A stretch of 64,000 nt of DNA from positions 700,049 to 764,048 of the forward strand of contig LUGG01000027.1 of NCBI GenBank assembly GCA_001683735.1, given 5' to 3'. The position numbers and the translations under genes are program-made. The notes under the pieces were generated by a model, which made no database searches, was not told the origin of the DNA, and saw only the letters and a list, made by a program, of their open reading frames with translations. Below, one piece after another: positions 24,251-35,783 of the stretch. This stretch comes from Grifola frondosa. Its lineage: Eukaryota; Basidiomycota; Agaricomycetes; Polyporales; Grifolaceae. Every line of letters starts with the position of its first letter. Within the stretch, counting starts at the first letter, position 1.

Positions 24251-24700
24251 CCGGGCACGTCTTACGGATAACATGCCGAAAGTGCCAGCAAAGAAGCTGG
24301 GTGACCTGCTCGTGGAGATCGAGTTGTGCAGGAGCTTCATTTCGTTGCAGGAGCGCGCGCGGCGTACCTGGCGGGTGCCATCCGATCGCCGACCTCGTGC
24401 AGGACTCGCCGGAGAAAACGGTGCAGACACTAGACAATGATCCGAGCCCACCGACGAACGGACAAAACCACGTCCTCGCCGTTCTCAGAGTGGTCGCGAA
24501 CACGTTTGCGAGCCCCATGCTGGCGCAATGCCTGCTGTCGAGTGTCGCGGGGTGGGGAAGTGCGCGGAGATGATGAAGGTGCTTGCGACGAAGACCTCAT
24601 GATCGACGACCTGCTGAAGAACCATGCAGAGGATCTCGAGAACCTATCCAAGAACCACAACCTGCTCGACGAGCTCGAGGCAGCTTAGGACCAGTATGTG
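24251..24700 (+). other. Host sequence right of the chromovirus, possibly the split continuation of the F-box gene
   Basis: If the element and one CCGGG copy are removed, a plus-strand frame runs across the junction: ...LTPAAQTKTPQRDDRARLTD continuing into MPKVPAKKLGDLLVEIELC. Further on, another frame ends EDLENLSKNHNLLDELEAA with a stop near 24686. Codon use is GC-rich, as expected of host genes. No domain is recognised, and the link to the F-box relic is an inference from position. Confidence 0.35.
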
Positions 24701-25189
24701 CACGAGTATGTGGTATCGTGAGAGGAGACGTGCGAGGCGCAGCGCACGAGTGCGCGATGGAGCAAAAGACATATGTTCAATTTTTCGTAAATTGAACGTT
24801 CCAGCATCAAGGTCGACTTATTGCACTTTTGACTCTTTTTGTTCTCTCTTCTATGTTTTTGGCTGCAGCGTTGGAAGCGCAAAGTGTAAAAATTATGCAC
24901 AGATCTCTTTTTAACGATTCACTCTTTCGCTACTAATTGACAGTCTGAGAGATGTCCATGAGGCGCGGAAATCCACGTGGCGATGCGAGCAATCCGCGCA
25001 ACTATGGGATCTGCAACGAGGAGTGCTGCCTCCCTGCATGGTTTAGAATGCAGCAACAAAACAAAGAGTCCCCATTTCACCCCTCAAGATTTGTTTTTGA
25101 GGAATCATCTACGCGCTTACAGAGTGAGCAATCTATATCTCCATATATGCAGTTTTTCGAATGTGTAAGTATTTGCAGGTCTCAAGAAT

Positions 25190-26094
25190 GTTCGCTTTGC
25201 GTCAAGCAACGGGTCACTTTCGGAGGAAGCGGCGGGAGGGTTTCCCGAGCGCCATCGGCGCCCATCTCCTCCTCTGAATATCAGGAAGTGGAGTGTTGTT
25301 GCCATCATGTTCCTCGCATCCGCTGTTCTCCTCGGAGAGCCGAGCGAATGGTGCCCTTCCAGTCTCCTGCTGTGTCGTATTTCCCTGGAGCCTGGGCGGA
25401 TCTTGCGCTTTTGTGAGGCGCTACTGCTGCCATCACCCCGCCACCCCCGCCGCCATCGCCTACACTGGATCCCACCAATATCGCTGATATTGTTCATCAG
25501 ATGGTTGCAAGGGCACTACGAGATGCTGTTGGCCAGCGGGATTTTGCCCTCAGCGCTGACGGGAGCAAGATCTTCTCCGGCCTTACGTCGAACCGAGGTC
25601 GGTTTAGAACGAATGAAGTCGGTCCTGAAGTTGTCATCAATGACGACTTTCGCATTGGGAATTGTTGGAAGCTGCCTGAGGCTTCGGGCCAGATTGGCAT
25701 TGTTATCTCCGACATCATCTATCCTTCTCACATCACTATAGATCATATTCCGCAAGAGCTCGCTGCTGATATAGGACAAGCTCCCCGTACGACGATTCTA
25801 TGGGGGATGATTGATGGTCCGGCCAATTTTAATCGCTACCAGAACCTTGGCAACATAGCGACGCCAGGTCGTGCCCATCCGCCAATCTCCCAAGGGTACA
25901 CATTCGCGCGCCTGGCTGCTTTCGAGTACAACATCCATGCACCCCTCCATATTCAGACATTCCCCGTCTACCAGCACATCATCGACTCGCGGATCGACTT
26001 CGGCGTATTCGTTCTAGAGATCTTGGATAACTGGGGCAGTGAGCGAACATGTTTATATAGGATGCGGGTTCATGGTGCGAAGGTTGATGCTTGA
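25190..26094 (+). CDS. SUN (Sad1/UNC-84) domain protein
   Basis: A transmembrane helix is encoded near 25290-25340 (WSVVAIMFLASAVLLG), preceded by a basic stretch. A Pro-rich linker and a short helical segment (NIADIVHQMVARALRD) lead to the SUN domain at 25528-26094: DFALSADGSKI, PSHITIDHIPQELAADIG, YNIHAPLHIQTFPV and the terminal NWGSERTCLYRMRVHG. SUN proteins span the inner nuclear membrane and bind KASH partners to link nucleus and cytoskeleton. Exons upstream of 25420 need frame changes that I could not resolve. An ORF at 24952 (MSMRRGNPRGD...) may be the true N-terminus. Confidence 0.75.
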
Positions 26095-27075
26095 GAGGTA
26101 GCTCCGGTATGCTCTTCAAGGCGATAGCACCATCTTGCAATACTAACATCAGCGGTCCAAATCTAGAAAACTGTTATTTGGCTCGCCGTGCTATCCTCAA
26201 CCCACCTGCGATTCGTCTCTTTTAGCTGGGCCAGTGTAGATATTTTGATTTAAGCAGAATTCTAGGGGGCCATGATGCTTCACGGTTGCGAGAGAGCTGG
26301 CTGCGAGAGCAGTCCACTTCAAATATTCAACTCAAATAGGCTTGTATTCTTAGTTCACCTCATCATAAGTTTTCATGCCTGTGACAGCAACCGATGGCTA
26401 CGACTCCCGGATGAATTTCACTTTCCCAGAAATCCTGGTATGCTGAAGGAGTAAATGCACACATGTTGTGAGTCCAAACCACATTTCTTCCCCTCTATTC
26501 CATTATTTTATCTTCTACCTGCTATCATTTCACCCCTTACATCATCTAGTCATAGGTTGTAATACCGCGAATACCGATGGCGAATGAATGCTACCTCTCG
26601 CTGGCACTGTTCGCCACAACCCCTCACGCTGTTCTCCGAGTGCATTTGACTTATTAGAATCTCTGCCGTCTACGAGCACGGCTCCAGTATCTGACCGCTA
26701 CACTGACGAAGGAAGTCCGGGCCAGGAATTCAAAGACTTGGACCTCCTCGCAAAACTGCTCGCTCCGCGGTCATCAAAGCAGGCCCCCAGTGCACTCGTT
26801 ATGAGGTGCTCGATTTGGAAGACGCCGCGAACGGTGTCGAAGACGACTCGTAGTGTGCACATAGAGCTTGTCCTTGAAATGAAGCAAGTCAACTGACCCT
26901 GCACGCACCCTAGCGGATAACGACTGGCAGCTCCCGCAGCAACGCCCGCCGCACGGTGCTCATGGTCAGCGTTCTCAAGCCCCTGCAATCGCCGGGAGTG
27001 CGAGCCAGTTCTCGGTGTGGGCTCGACATAGCTCGCGGAGCAGCAGCCGGGGGGCGACCAAGCGCAGCTCACAGT
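26095..27075. other. No confident gene
   Basis: Only short ORFs; those at 26588-26896 (+) and 26698-27072 (-) overlap each other and show no domain. GC content rises from about 26600. Confidence 0.25.
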
Positions 27076-27504
27076 TTACGCATCCACTTTATGCATCCAA
27101 TGCCCCTCCGTCTCCCAGTCTGCGTTGAGGCGAACGGCCGTGTTCATGACCATCTCGTCCTGGTCGTCCGGCACGGGGACCCAGAACTCGACATAGATGC
27201 GGTGCACGATGCCCACCCTGAGCGCGACCAGCCGCGCTCCTCGGCGGAGCCCGAGCTGAAGCCCCCCCCCCCCGGAGCTGGCACATATGGTGGTTGATGA
27301 TGAACTGGTCATCAACGAAGAGCTGTGTTGTGCGGGAACAGGATTTGCAGTGGAGCAGCTTTCCGTCATCCCAGAGGGCGGAATCATCCCTGTCGTGGGC
27401 AAGGGTGCGGGAAGCATGATTCTTGCCCGCGGGGTGTCGTCGCGCACATGATGGTTGAGCCGGAGAAGGGCAGGAAGGCAAATTTCTGTCCATCGACTCG
27501 GCAA
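27076..27504 (-). CDS. Fragment of an unknown protein
   Basis: The last 50 codons (VGIVHRIYVEFWVPVPDDQD then EMVMNTAVRLNADWETEGHW, stop at 27076) have a protein-like composition. The upstream part changes frame near a run of ten G on the minus strand (about 27257-27266). I do not recognise a family. It may be the 3' end of a decayed host gene. Confidence 0.3.
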   Translation of the reverse strand: MPSRWTEICLPALLRLNHHVRDDTPRARIMLPAPLPTTGMIPPSGMTESCSTANPVPAQHSSSLMTSSSSTTICASSGGGGLQLGLRRGARLVALRVGIVHRIYVEFWVPVPDDQDEMVMNTAVRLNADWETEGHWMHKVDA

Positions 27505-27765
27505 CCAAGTTTCCTCAAGCTTCGGACATCCCGTTGGACATGTAGGAAGCGCAACGCCAAAGAAACGCGTCAGTAACGGAGCGGGTATAGGCCCGTCTCC
27601 GTGAATAGTGGAATAATCGCGCGTTGGCTGTTGAGGCCGAGTATGCGGCGAAGGTAGGTATGTTGCATCTGTACGAGATCACGCAGGGAGGAGTCATGGA
27701 TGTCAGGAGCGACTTCGCAGCCAGCCGTGTATGTTATCATATCATAGTGGTGGTAGAACACAGAT
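27505..27765 (-). pseudogene. Relic of a non-LTR (LINE-type) reverse transcriptase C-terminal region
   Basis: The minus strand reads QHTYLRRILGLNSQRAIIPL, then FTETGLYPLRY, stop, RVSLALRFLH. This pattern (LRR+LG.N..S...LF.E.G..PLR.RR..LALR.L) is typical of the region after the RT domain in Agaricomycete non-LTR elements. It is interrupted by a TGA, and neither the YxDD motif nor an endonuclease is nearby. 27766-28094 shows nothing further. Confidence 0.5.
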
Positions 27766-28094
27766 TGCTGCAGACTATGACCATGCTATGATCTCGCGGA
27801 CTCCCAGATAGGTCTGTCTCCTGGCAGCTGCTTTGTGGATATGTTGAAGAGATAGATGATCATGTAATAAATGGCACATAGAAGGAGGGGAATTTGGGCA
27901 GATGTAACGGACAGGAAATGACCTATCAAATGCAGAGCAATGGAATGTACAGGAGAGAGCCTCTGACGTTGACAAAAGGAGGTACGCCAGCATGTGAAGC
28001 AGTTGAGTATGAGCGACAACATGCTATACACGTTGAATAGATGTCGTGTCATAGCTAGCATCTAGGTTGCAATATTCATGAATGCCGATTCGAC

Positions 28095-29192
28095 TCATTC
28101 GAACCCGCAGGTACTCACCAGAAACTTGCCTCGTAAGCCTAATCTAGACATGCTGACAGATTCCACACCATTCTCAAGACCCTGGGTGGCAATGAATATC
28201 TGCTCGTCCGAATGACAGGTTGTAACACCTACATTTTCTGCGGCGAAAAGCAGAGACACCTCCCTGGAAGATTGGTCTTCAGCACATTGCGCACAAGTTG
28301 AAAACTCAGATGCAAGAGAACAAGGCATAGAAAAGGAATCGATGTTGCCAGGGGACTCCGAGACAGCTGATTTCGCCAAAACGTCGGCGAGGAGTTCATT
28401 CGTCCTGCCTGCCAGGTCCCGAAGATAAGCCTCCGCTCCTTCCATCTCGTGCATGCGTACGCTTAAGTTCCGCTCGATGTCTTGAATAGTAAGTAAACCA
28501 TTCTCTAACCGCTCAAACTTTGATTGATACGTTTTGCGCTGAGCCTTGAGAACAGTTATCTCAAGCTCCAATTTTGCAACTTTATTTCTCAGCGAATCAA
28601 TGCAATCAGTGGAAAGCGGCTCTTGCCCGCTTCTTTTGTTGCGAGCACTGTCTAATCTAACTTAGCACTAGATAGATTGATATGAAACGTACACTAACCT
28701 CCGGCTTGAACGAGCAGTCGTTTCACAGAGCAGAATGACTCCGCAAACTCATCTCGAAGCTCGCCGAATTCCACTCCTATTTGTGCGATATGTTTCGCGA
28801 GGTCATCCTGCAAATATCTGGCTCAGTTCAGAAAGGAAGGAAGGAGTTGAGCATACCTGATGCTGGCGAATATTGTAAGTTGCCCGAAGCAGAGCGGTGT
28901 TGCAAGCGCTGAGATTTCCCATTTCCTTTAACGTGCCAGAGAACTGCTCTTCCCAATAGCGTTCAGCATTGAACAGGTCCCGGACACTAGAAACACATCA
29001 CAACGACAACGACGAACATGATTTGGTATAAGCATACCCGACTTGCCCGGGCGGCAGAGAATCGCAGGCAGCTTGGGTGGGTAATAGGGGCCGAGCATCG
29101 TCGCGCAGTACTGCAGAAACACTGAGTGCAACTGCCGAGTCGCCAGACATCTGAGAAATAGAGTTGCAGACTTGAAAGCGCCGCTTTGACAT
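28095..29192 (-). CDS. Unknown coiled-coil protein, 316 aa, 4 exons, intact
   Basis: Exons 29192-29038, 28986-28857, 28807-28699 and 28651-28095 join into 951 bases with no frame break. All introns are GT-AG and 47-51 nt long. The N-terminus is MSKRRFQVCNSISQMSGDSA. Residues ~50-230 are rich in Glu, Leu, Arg and Lys with heptad-like spacing (KVAKLELEITVLKAQRKTYQ; QDIERNLSVRMHEMEGAEAY), suggesting long coiled coils. The C-terminal ~80 residues are Ser-rich. No known domain. It is one of the few genes in the window that needs no correction. Confidence 0.7.
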
Positions 29193-29759
29193 TAAGAAAC
29201 TTTGAAATGTGCAGGGATTGGCTGTGGTAAAGTGAAAGACGGAGCTCGAACGGTTAGATCTTTAGAGGCGTGACGCGTAGTATCTCACGCTCACTTGTGC
29301 TCAATGTAACTCCTGCCACTTGTACATGCTTTCATCTATATAATCGTACTCATATCACCGTCCAGTGCCCATGACCTCTCAACCTTGCAATCCTTAGGTC
29401 AGCATGCCGCCGCATAGTCTGTGCCTTCAGCCGCTCATTCTCCATTATCTCCATCGGTTTCTGCTGCATCCGCCAGCTGGTGTTTTAACCGGAAACATTT
29501 GTGTCTTAAAGAAGCAACATCTTGAGGTGGAGATGAGTCTGCGGTGGAATAACAACAGGCAAGAGCCCAGGCTGAGAGGAGTCAATACGCGACGAGGAGC
29601 GACAAGGGGCGACTCCGCGCGCTGTGTAGCAGGTGGCCAACGTCTCTGTCTGCTAGCCCATTTGTTGAAATACTGGTCATACACCTCTGTGGGCCCAACC
29701 TCCCTCCCTGCTTTCTGGTAGGCCCTGGAGGTGCGCGCCGATATCGCGCTCCCGTTTGG

Positions 29760-31026
29760 CGCCCGACCGGTAAGTAATCACACAATTCTCTACTGCACGT
29801 TGGTGATGCGACCTCATCAGTGCCGTATGGCCAGGTAGGTGAATGCGCAAGTTCTCCGTTTGAAGCTAATTTGCCTGCAGGCGACTTGGGCGTAGCGGTC
29901 CCAACGCAATTCGTATCGACAAACGACTTACTGCCCACGCGCAACGCACTGCCGACCATGTTCGCTGGAGTGCATCCTGTGACCGGTGCGCTGCCCGACT
30001 CCGGCCCGCCTCTGAACCAACAGGGCAGCAATACATATCACGCTTGGATGCTCATCGGCACCTATAACTACTTCCTTTATTCTGGGGACGTCACATGGCT
30101 GATACTGTATGGGCCAACTACACGAAGGCGGTCGCGTTCTTGGAGAACAAGGTCGACAGCTCTGGCCTCTTGAACGTGACGGGCCTGAGGGACTGGGCAC
30201 GACTTGGACAAGGGGGACATAATGCGGAGGGCAAAGCGTTGTACTATCGAGTGGGTGCCCAAGTCGATCCGGGTAGTAGATACTCGTTTTCAGTTTCTCC
30301 AGGTACTAGCCACTGGTGTGGACCTCGCAAGCCACATCAACGAGTCTTCATTCGCTATCAGATGGGCTGCCAATGCCTCCGCCCTGAACACCAGATACGA
30401 AGCGTTTTGGCTCCCTAGTGAGGGTATGTATCGCGACAACGAGACAACCAGTTATATGCTCAGGATGCAAATTCGATGGCAATTCTCTTCAACCTCATGA
30501 CCTCGCCCGAGCAAGCATCGTCCTGACGAAGAATTAGAACGACATCGGGCCGGTTGCGCCAGAGTTGCCAGACACGATCTCGTCGTTCATCAGTGGGCTG
30601 GAGGTATGTTTTCTCGTCCTCTTCCAGTATATAATCGTAATAGTTCAATGGTTTTTTGCTGCAAGTGCACTTCACGTTGGGCAACGACGAGCGCGCGTTG
30701 GACCTCCTAAGACGAGAGTGGGGCTACATGCTCTACACCAACCTCAGCGTCCAATCTACGCTGCTGGAAGGGTTCACGGCGAATGGCTCCCTCTAGTATG
30801 CTTCTTTGGTTCTCCTCAATCACCTTCTCTGACGTCGCACCAAAATCATCGCAGCTACGATGGATATAGCTACGATGCGTCGTATACAAGTCATTCGCAC
30901 AGCTGGAGCTCCGGGCCCACTTCCGCGTTGACGTACTACGTCCTTGGACTGACGGTGACCGCGACGCAGGCTTCACCTGGTCCGTCGCACCCCACCTCTC
31001 TGGGCTGGATGCTGCGTTCCGTTAGA
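29760..31026 (+). CDS. GH78-like six-hairpin glycosidase (alpha-L-rhamnosidase type), frame-interrupted
   Basis: Catalytic (alpha/alpha)6-barrel segments occur in order: AGDLGVAVPTQFVSTNDLL, TGALPDSGPPLNQQGSNTYH, GTYNYFLYSGD, GLRDWARLGQGGHN, NETTS..YAQDANSMAILFN, YMLYTNLSVQSTLLEGF and SHSHSWSSGPTSALTYYVLG. Introns fall at ~30251-30301, ~30603-30669 and ~30796-30860. At least three single-base losses in G or T pairs (near 30100, 30453 and 30970) break the frame. One TAG (30535-30537) replaces an expected Trp codon. Such enzymes cleave terminal rhamnose from plant glycosides and are usually secreted. The 5' end (29200-29760) is unresolved. Confidence 0.68.
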
Positions 31027-31274
31027 CACTCCCCGCAATACACATGCGGCAGTACTCACTGCGCCCGACAACAGCTCTCAATTTTCGTGTATTAACTGCT
31101 CAAAATAATGCAAGAAACGGTGTGACTGACTTTCAGTGACCCGGCACAATTTGATTGTGCATGAGAAATTGGGCATTCTTTGCCGAAGATTGATTTAAAT
31201 GAAGGTGTGGTACAGGAATGCACAAATGACTAAGAACATAAGTGAATATGACTGGATACCTAGTGATCCAAGCC

Positions 31275-31358
31275 TGTGCCGGAGTGAAATTTGTGTGTGC
31301 CGGAGTGAAGTTTGTGTGTGCCGGAGTGAAGTTGTTGTGTGCCGGAGTGAAGTTGGTG
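31275..31358 (+). repeat. 21-bp tandem repeat, four copies
   Basis: Units of TGTGCCGGAGTGAAGTTTGTG with 1-3 differences, head to tail. On the minus strand they encode a seven-residue repeat (TSLRHTQ) in the frame that may continue the kinase C-terminus. Confidence 0.8.
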
Positions 31359-31450
31359 CAGGCCAGGTGCGAGTATCAGCGGAAGGGAGATAGGACCACC
31401 AGGAAGAGTGACTCTCACCCGATTCCGAGAGATCACTCTCGGAAGGAGTG

Positions 31451-32159
<709 letters not shown>

Positions 32160-32160
<1 letters not shown>

Positions 32161-32654
32161 CAGCCGGACCCGGCCGGGATTGTAACTTGTTCCGTAGTTA
32201 CAGCCCGGCCGGGGTTCTGTATTTTCAGTCCGGCCGGATGTCACTCCGGAACATCTGTCTCCTTTTCGTCAGTCCGGCCGGTGCTCAGGTTCACAGCCTG
32301 GCCGGATGCCAATCGGAGCAGGATGTGTCCATGATCAGTGTGCCCATGCCGGAGGGATGTCTGGTATAACACCTGTCCAGACAACGTTGGAGCACACCCC
32401 ACCTATCTGGGATGACAGCCAACCTGCATGCCGAACGTCGGCATCAATACTGCCCTCAGCATGTTTGTTGTCCGTTTCAGCGAATATTGTTACTGTGCAG
32501 CTGGAGTTCGTCGGTGGGCTAGGCCTTACATTCATAGTATATGTGTATGCCAATCGGAGCGGCACGGTGGGCTGCGATTTGACAACAATAGGATAGAGGT
32601 TACGACGGTCCGGTCTGATGTGATTTCGACAATAAAGAAGGCCTGTAAATTAAC
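32160..32654. other. CCGG-rich, repeat-like segment beside the truncated kinase
   Basis: Dense CCGGCCGG words (for example GCCCGGCCGGGGTTC, AGTCCGGCCGGATG). A related stretch with GGCCCGGCCGGGTCCGG occurs just right of the smaller LTR element (36860-36970). This suggests that one older repeat carrying copy A was later split by that element. Confidence 0.4.
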
Positions 32655-33270
32655 GGAAGATGATGTATTTATCCAGGATGAAAAATGAGTTGCACAGCAC
32701 CCTTCTGCATCAGCGACTTCTACATCGAAGTTATACGATCTGCCAAGTCGTCGCCCTACTCCGGTGACGATTTCCTGAATTCGTCATTCATGGGCCACCG
32801 GCCACCCATCAAAGTAGTACAGGATGCATTCCATTTGGAGCTAGAGAGCGACATAGAATGTACGGATGGGACTCATTCTCCGGACCGGATCGGGACGGAA
32901 CAACGCTTACCAAATAGAGGTGTTCATGAAGACCCCTTAATATCGTGAGAACCAACCGCAGGCAGTGGCTGTATTGATCTCCCCTATTCACCTTGCATCG
33001 TGTTCGTCTGAACCTGCTATCGGAATGTGCATTATATTCAGGAGCATGGGTGGAGTGTCGGACCGGAAAGAACTGTCCCGGAGTAGACATACGGACCGGG
33101 GCAGACATCCGGATGGAATGGTCATTCCGGAGTATAGGTTGACTGTCCGGATGACAAAGGCTATCACTGGTGTTCAAACAATGAGTCAAATGAGATCTTT
33201 GATGTCACAATATGAGTGGACATTGCAGCCCAATAGTTGGAAGAATGCTCAGAGCCTTCTGGCCGGACTG
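32655..33270 (+). repeat. Dispersed repeat, copy A
   Basis: Nearly identical to 44865-45490 (copy B), starting ACGGAAGATGATGTATTTATCC. It shares shorter blocks with 47020-47470 (C), 38780-39040 (D) and 41000-41130 (E), for example CCCGGAGTAGAC and GGGCCGGGGCAGACATC. Copy D adjoins a recognisable decayed TET/JBP domain on the minus strand and shares the TATAGGATACAGTCCATTTG region, so the family probably derives from the TET-bearing transposon. The right part is interrupted by the LTR element at 33271. Confidence 0.7.
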
Positions 33271-33773
33271 TGTTACAACCGGTTGTAAGACTATCGGACG
33301 GAACAGCTACTGGTCACATGATGTGTGGCGGTGGCGCTACTTGTTTGCAGGACTTTGGAAGGTACGGACATATCCGGTGGCACTTTGTGCACATGACCAA
33401 GTACCCCGTATTATTTTCTTTTCTCACGGTGCTGCGGCGCACAGACCAGTTGCTGCGTAGCAACATTTTATTGGATAGTATGTTTAGTTACTTGCGCACG
33501 GACCAGCTAGCTACCTATAAATACTAGGCAGCATCATGTACATACCCTAGTTTGACCTCTTCGTTACTTCGTTTATACACCGTTGTTCACTTAGACCTTG
33601 CCTTTGCGCATTCCTTCGCACTCGCACTTCGTCTCCCTTTCAGTAGGGATAATCCATCAAGAAGGGTCATCAGTGACATCGTACTCGGTATAGACCAGTA
33701 CAAGCATCAAGGCCATTAGGACCACCAGTACCTTTGGTTACCAATTCAGGAACCTTAGGGGACGGTCTTAACA
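33271..33773 (+). repeat. 5' LTR of the small element (503 bp)
   Basis: TGTTACAACCGG...GGTCTTAACA. It differs from the 3' LTR by about nine small indels and no clear substitution. It contains TATAAATA at 33516-33523. Confidence 0.92.
33516..33523 (+). promoter_or_regulatory. TATA box of the small element LTR
   Basis: TATAAATA, 33 bases upstream of AGTTTGACCT (33549-33558), the predicted RNA 5' end. Confidence 0.65.
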
Positions 33774-33775
33774 CT

Positions 33776-33785
33776 AGGTCAAACT
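33776..33785 (+). other. Primer-binding site of the small element, self-complementary to its RNA 5' end
   Basis: AGGTCAAACT begins two bases after the LTR and is the exact reverse complement of AGTTTGACCT at 33549-33558. Compared with the chromovirus, both partners changed together (AGATCGAACT / AGTTCGATCT). Confidence 0.7.
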
Positions 33786-34711
33786 CTACCAAAACCACTG
33801 GTCGAGGAGTTTGAAGAACCCCGACCACATAGTGGAACCGTTGGAAGGAACGGACCCCTTCCATTGCCCACCACTACCAAGTGTGGTAAAGGGCTGACCC
33901 CCCAGTCCAGAAAAGCATCCAACTCAGGAGTCCAGAAGGTCGAAGGACCAAGGACCAAACGTTGGACGAAGCCGAAGAACGAAAGGCTTGAAGAGCCTAA
34001 GCGACCTTTGGAACGTGGTTCGACCCTTTGCATTAGGTCGAAACTATATCAGAACCGTCGGCTAAGGAGTTTGAAGAACTCAGGGCAGACAGAAACCCCT
34101 CGAATCGAACCAGAACCCAGCCGAAGAACCTTGTAGAAGGGACCGATCACCCCAATATAAAGAAGAACCCAGCTGGCGATACCATTGACACCCCCTTCAC
34201 GAACCCCCGTCGAACCAGAACCCCGTAGAAGAGTCTAGGACGGCTCGGATACAGAATTGAGAGGCGAAGAAATCCTGGAAACCAAGGAGTTCGAAGAACT
34301 CGAGTCAGAATCCCGTTGACACCCCCTCTCACGTCTTGACAACGATACCTCCACCCGAACATCGAGAGATAAAAGGTGGAAGAATACCCTGTGTAGGAGC
34401 TTGAAGAAGCCACCTGCGATACAGACAAGAAGGCACACAATAGACATAACTCGACTAAACCTCAGGTCGAGCTCTATTGCCTTACAGAACGAACCGGAAC
34501 CAAGTCCCCATCCCACCTCGATAGGTCGTGGACAGACCAGACTTGAAACGCAATTGGGCGTCGAGGAGCTCAGAGAGCCCCGATAGTATCGCAGAAAGGA
34601 CTGCGTACAGGAAAACCCAATAGAACGAACGCGAATCCCGAAGAAGGGACGAACGAGTCCTTTGGCCAAGGACTAGTCCCACTCGGACCACGAAACGCAG
34701 AGAACCCCGTA

Positions 34712-35029
34712 CCCAGAACGAACCCACCCGTGAACCAGACCAAGTGTGGTTCACCGTCGAAACGGAACCAGGTGAACGGATCCACTTGAGAAAGTGTGGT
34801 TCACCCCGAACAGATTGTGAACGGATCCACTCGCGAAAGAATCGGGCCCCAGTTACAGACAGACCCCTACCCCAGAACGAACCCACCCGTGAACTGAACC
34901 AGGTGTGGTTCACCGTCGAAACGGAACCAGGTGAACGGATCCACTTGAGAAAGTGTGGTTCACCCCGGACAGATTGTGAACGGATCCACTTGCAAAAGAA
35001 TCGGGCCCCAGTTGCAGACAGACCCCTAC
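34712..35029 (+). repeat. 159-bp tandem duplication in the 5' internal region
   Basis: Two copies of a 159-bp unit start at CCAGAACGAACCCACCCGTG (34712 and 34871). The length is a multiple of three, and a frame (34744-35052) stays open across both, encoding a duplicated ~53-residue block with ETEPGERIHLRKCGSPRTDC. Within each unit GTGTGGTTCACC also occurs twice. The stretch 33790-34710 holds only short ORFs. Confidence 0.8.
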
Positions 35030-35088
35030 CCAGACGTACCTTGAGGACCTAGTAGGCCCAAGATCAGGACAAACCCAGACATAGCATC

Positions 35089-35783
35089 ATGACCAGTACA
35101 ACCCCGGAAACATCTATGCAGACGAACCCTCCAACGTGGAAAGTACGACCCACTATTCAGATGCCCAGTATTGGAGATGAAGCAGACAATCCGTTTATCG
35201 ACTTTGAACCGATAGACAAGAACCGCTTCACGAATACACCCCTCGTGGAATCACCAAGGAGCATTGAATCCACAGACAAGAACCCGTACCACCTTCCCTA
35301 TCCTTTGAAGAGTGGATGGGAGGAATAACAGAAGGAGCGACAGGACCAGGGGTACCTGGAGGGGATCCCCCTCAAAAGAACCCCCAGCGGGCGGACGCAC
35401 CCGATGCAGAAACCCCGTCGAGCTATGGCTTGACAACGGATCTCCTGCCACCCCTACCCCCCACGTTTGAACAATGGGAGGGAGGAATAGAAGCAGGACG
35501 GAAAGGAGTAATGGAACCAGGGACGCCAGGGAAGAACCTTCTTGGCGGGGTCACTTTCCACAGACCCAGAAGACCCGGTCGGCCAAGCGAACCTAGAAAA
35601 CCTGAGGAACTCGCAGGTCCTAGCCGCACCGGAGAACCTAGCAGAGTCGAAGCACAACAAATGCTTGCAGGCTCAAGCAGGACTGGTGGACCAACCCGAT
35701 GGGACACACCAATAACTGAACCACTGCCCTACCCCGCACCCACCAACGCCTTTCATGGACTCCTTGTTGGAGTAGAGCCCTGA
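35089..35783 (+). CDS. Gag-like Pro-rich protein of the small element (one frame change)
   Basis: The first segment (ATG 35089, MTSTTPETSMQTNPPTWKVR) runs to 35328. Overlapping it, another frame carries EEWMGGITEGATGPGVPGGD to 35783. GGIT.G.TGPGVPGG is shared with the Gag Pro/Gly tract of the chromovirus, supporting common descent. No capsid or zinc-knuckle motif. A single-base change near 35310 would join the two. Confidence 0.6.

Noticed and set aside
24087..24518. Minus-strand ORF of 143 codons over the right LTR
   Set aside because: It is the LTR copy of the ORF3 end region read in another frame and joined to flanking host DNA; an upstream U3 is not expected to be transcribed.
25190..25420. 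Declaring the SUN gene a pseudogene because of an in-frame TGA near 25415
   Set aside because: An unresolved intron or a one-base consensus error explains it equally well, and the SUN domain itself is intact.
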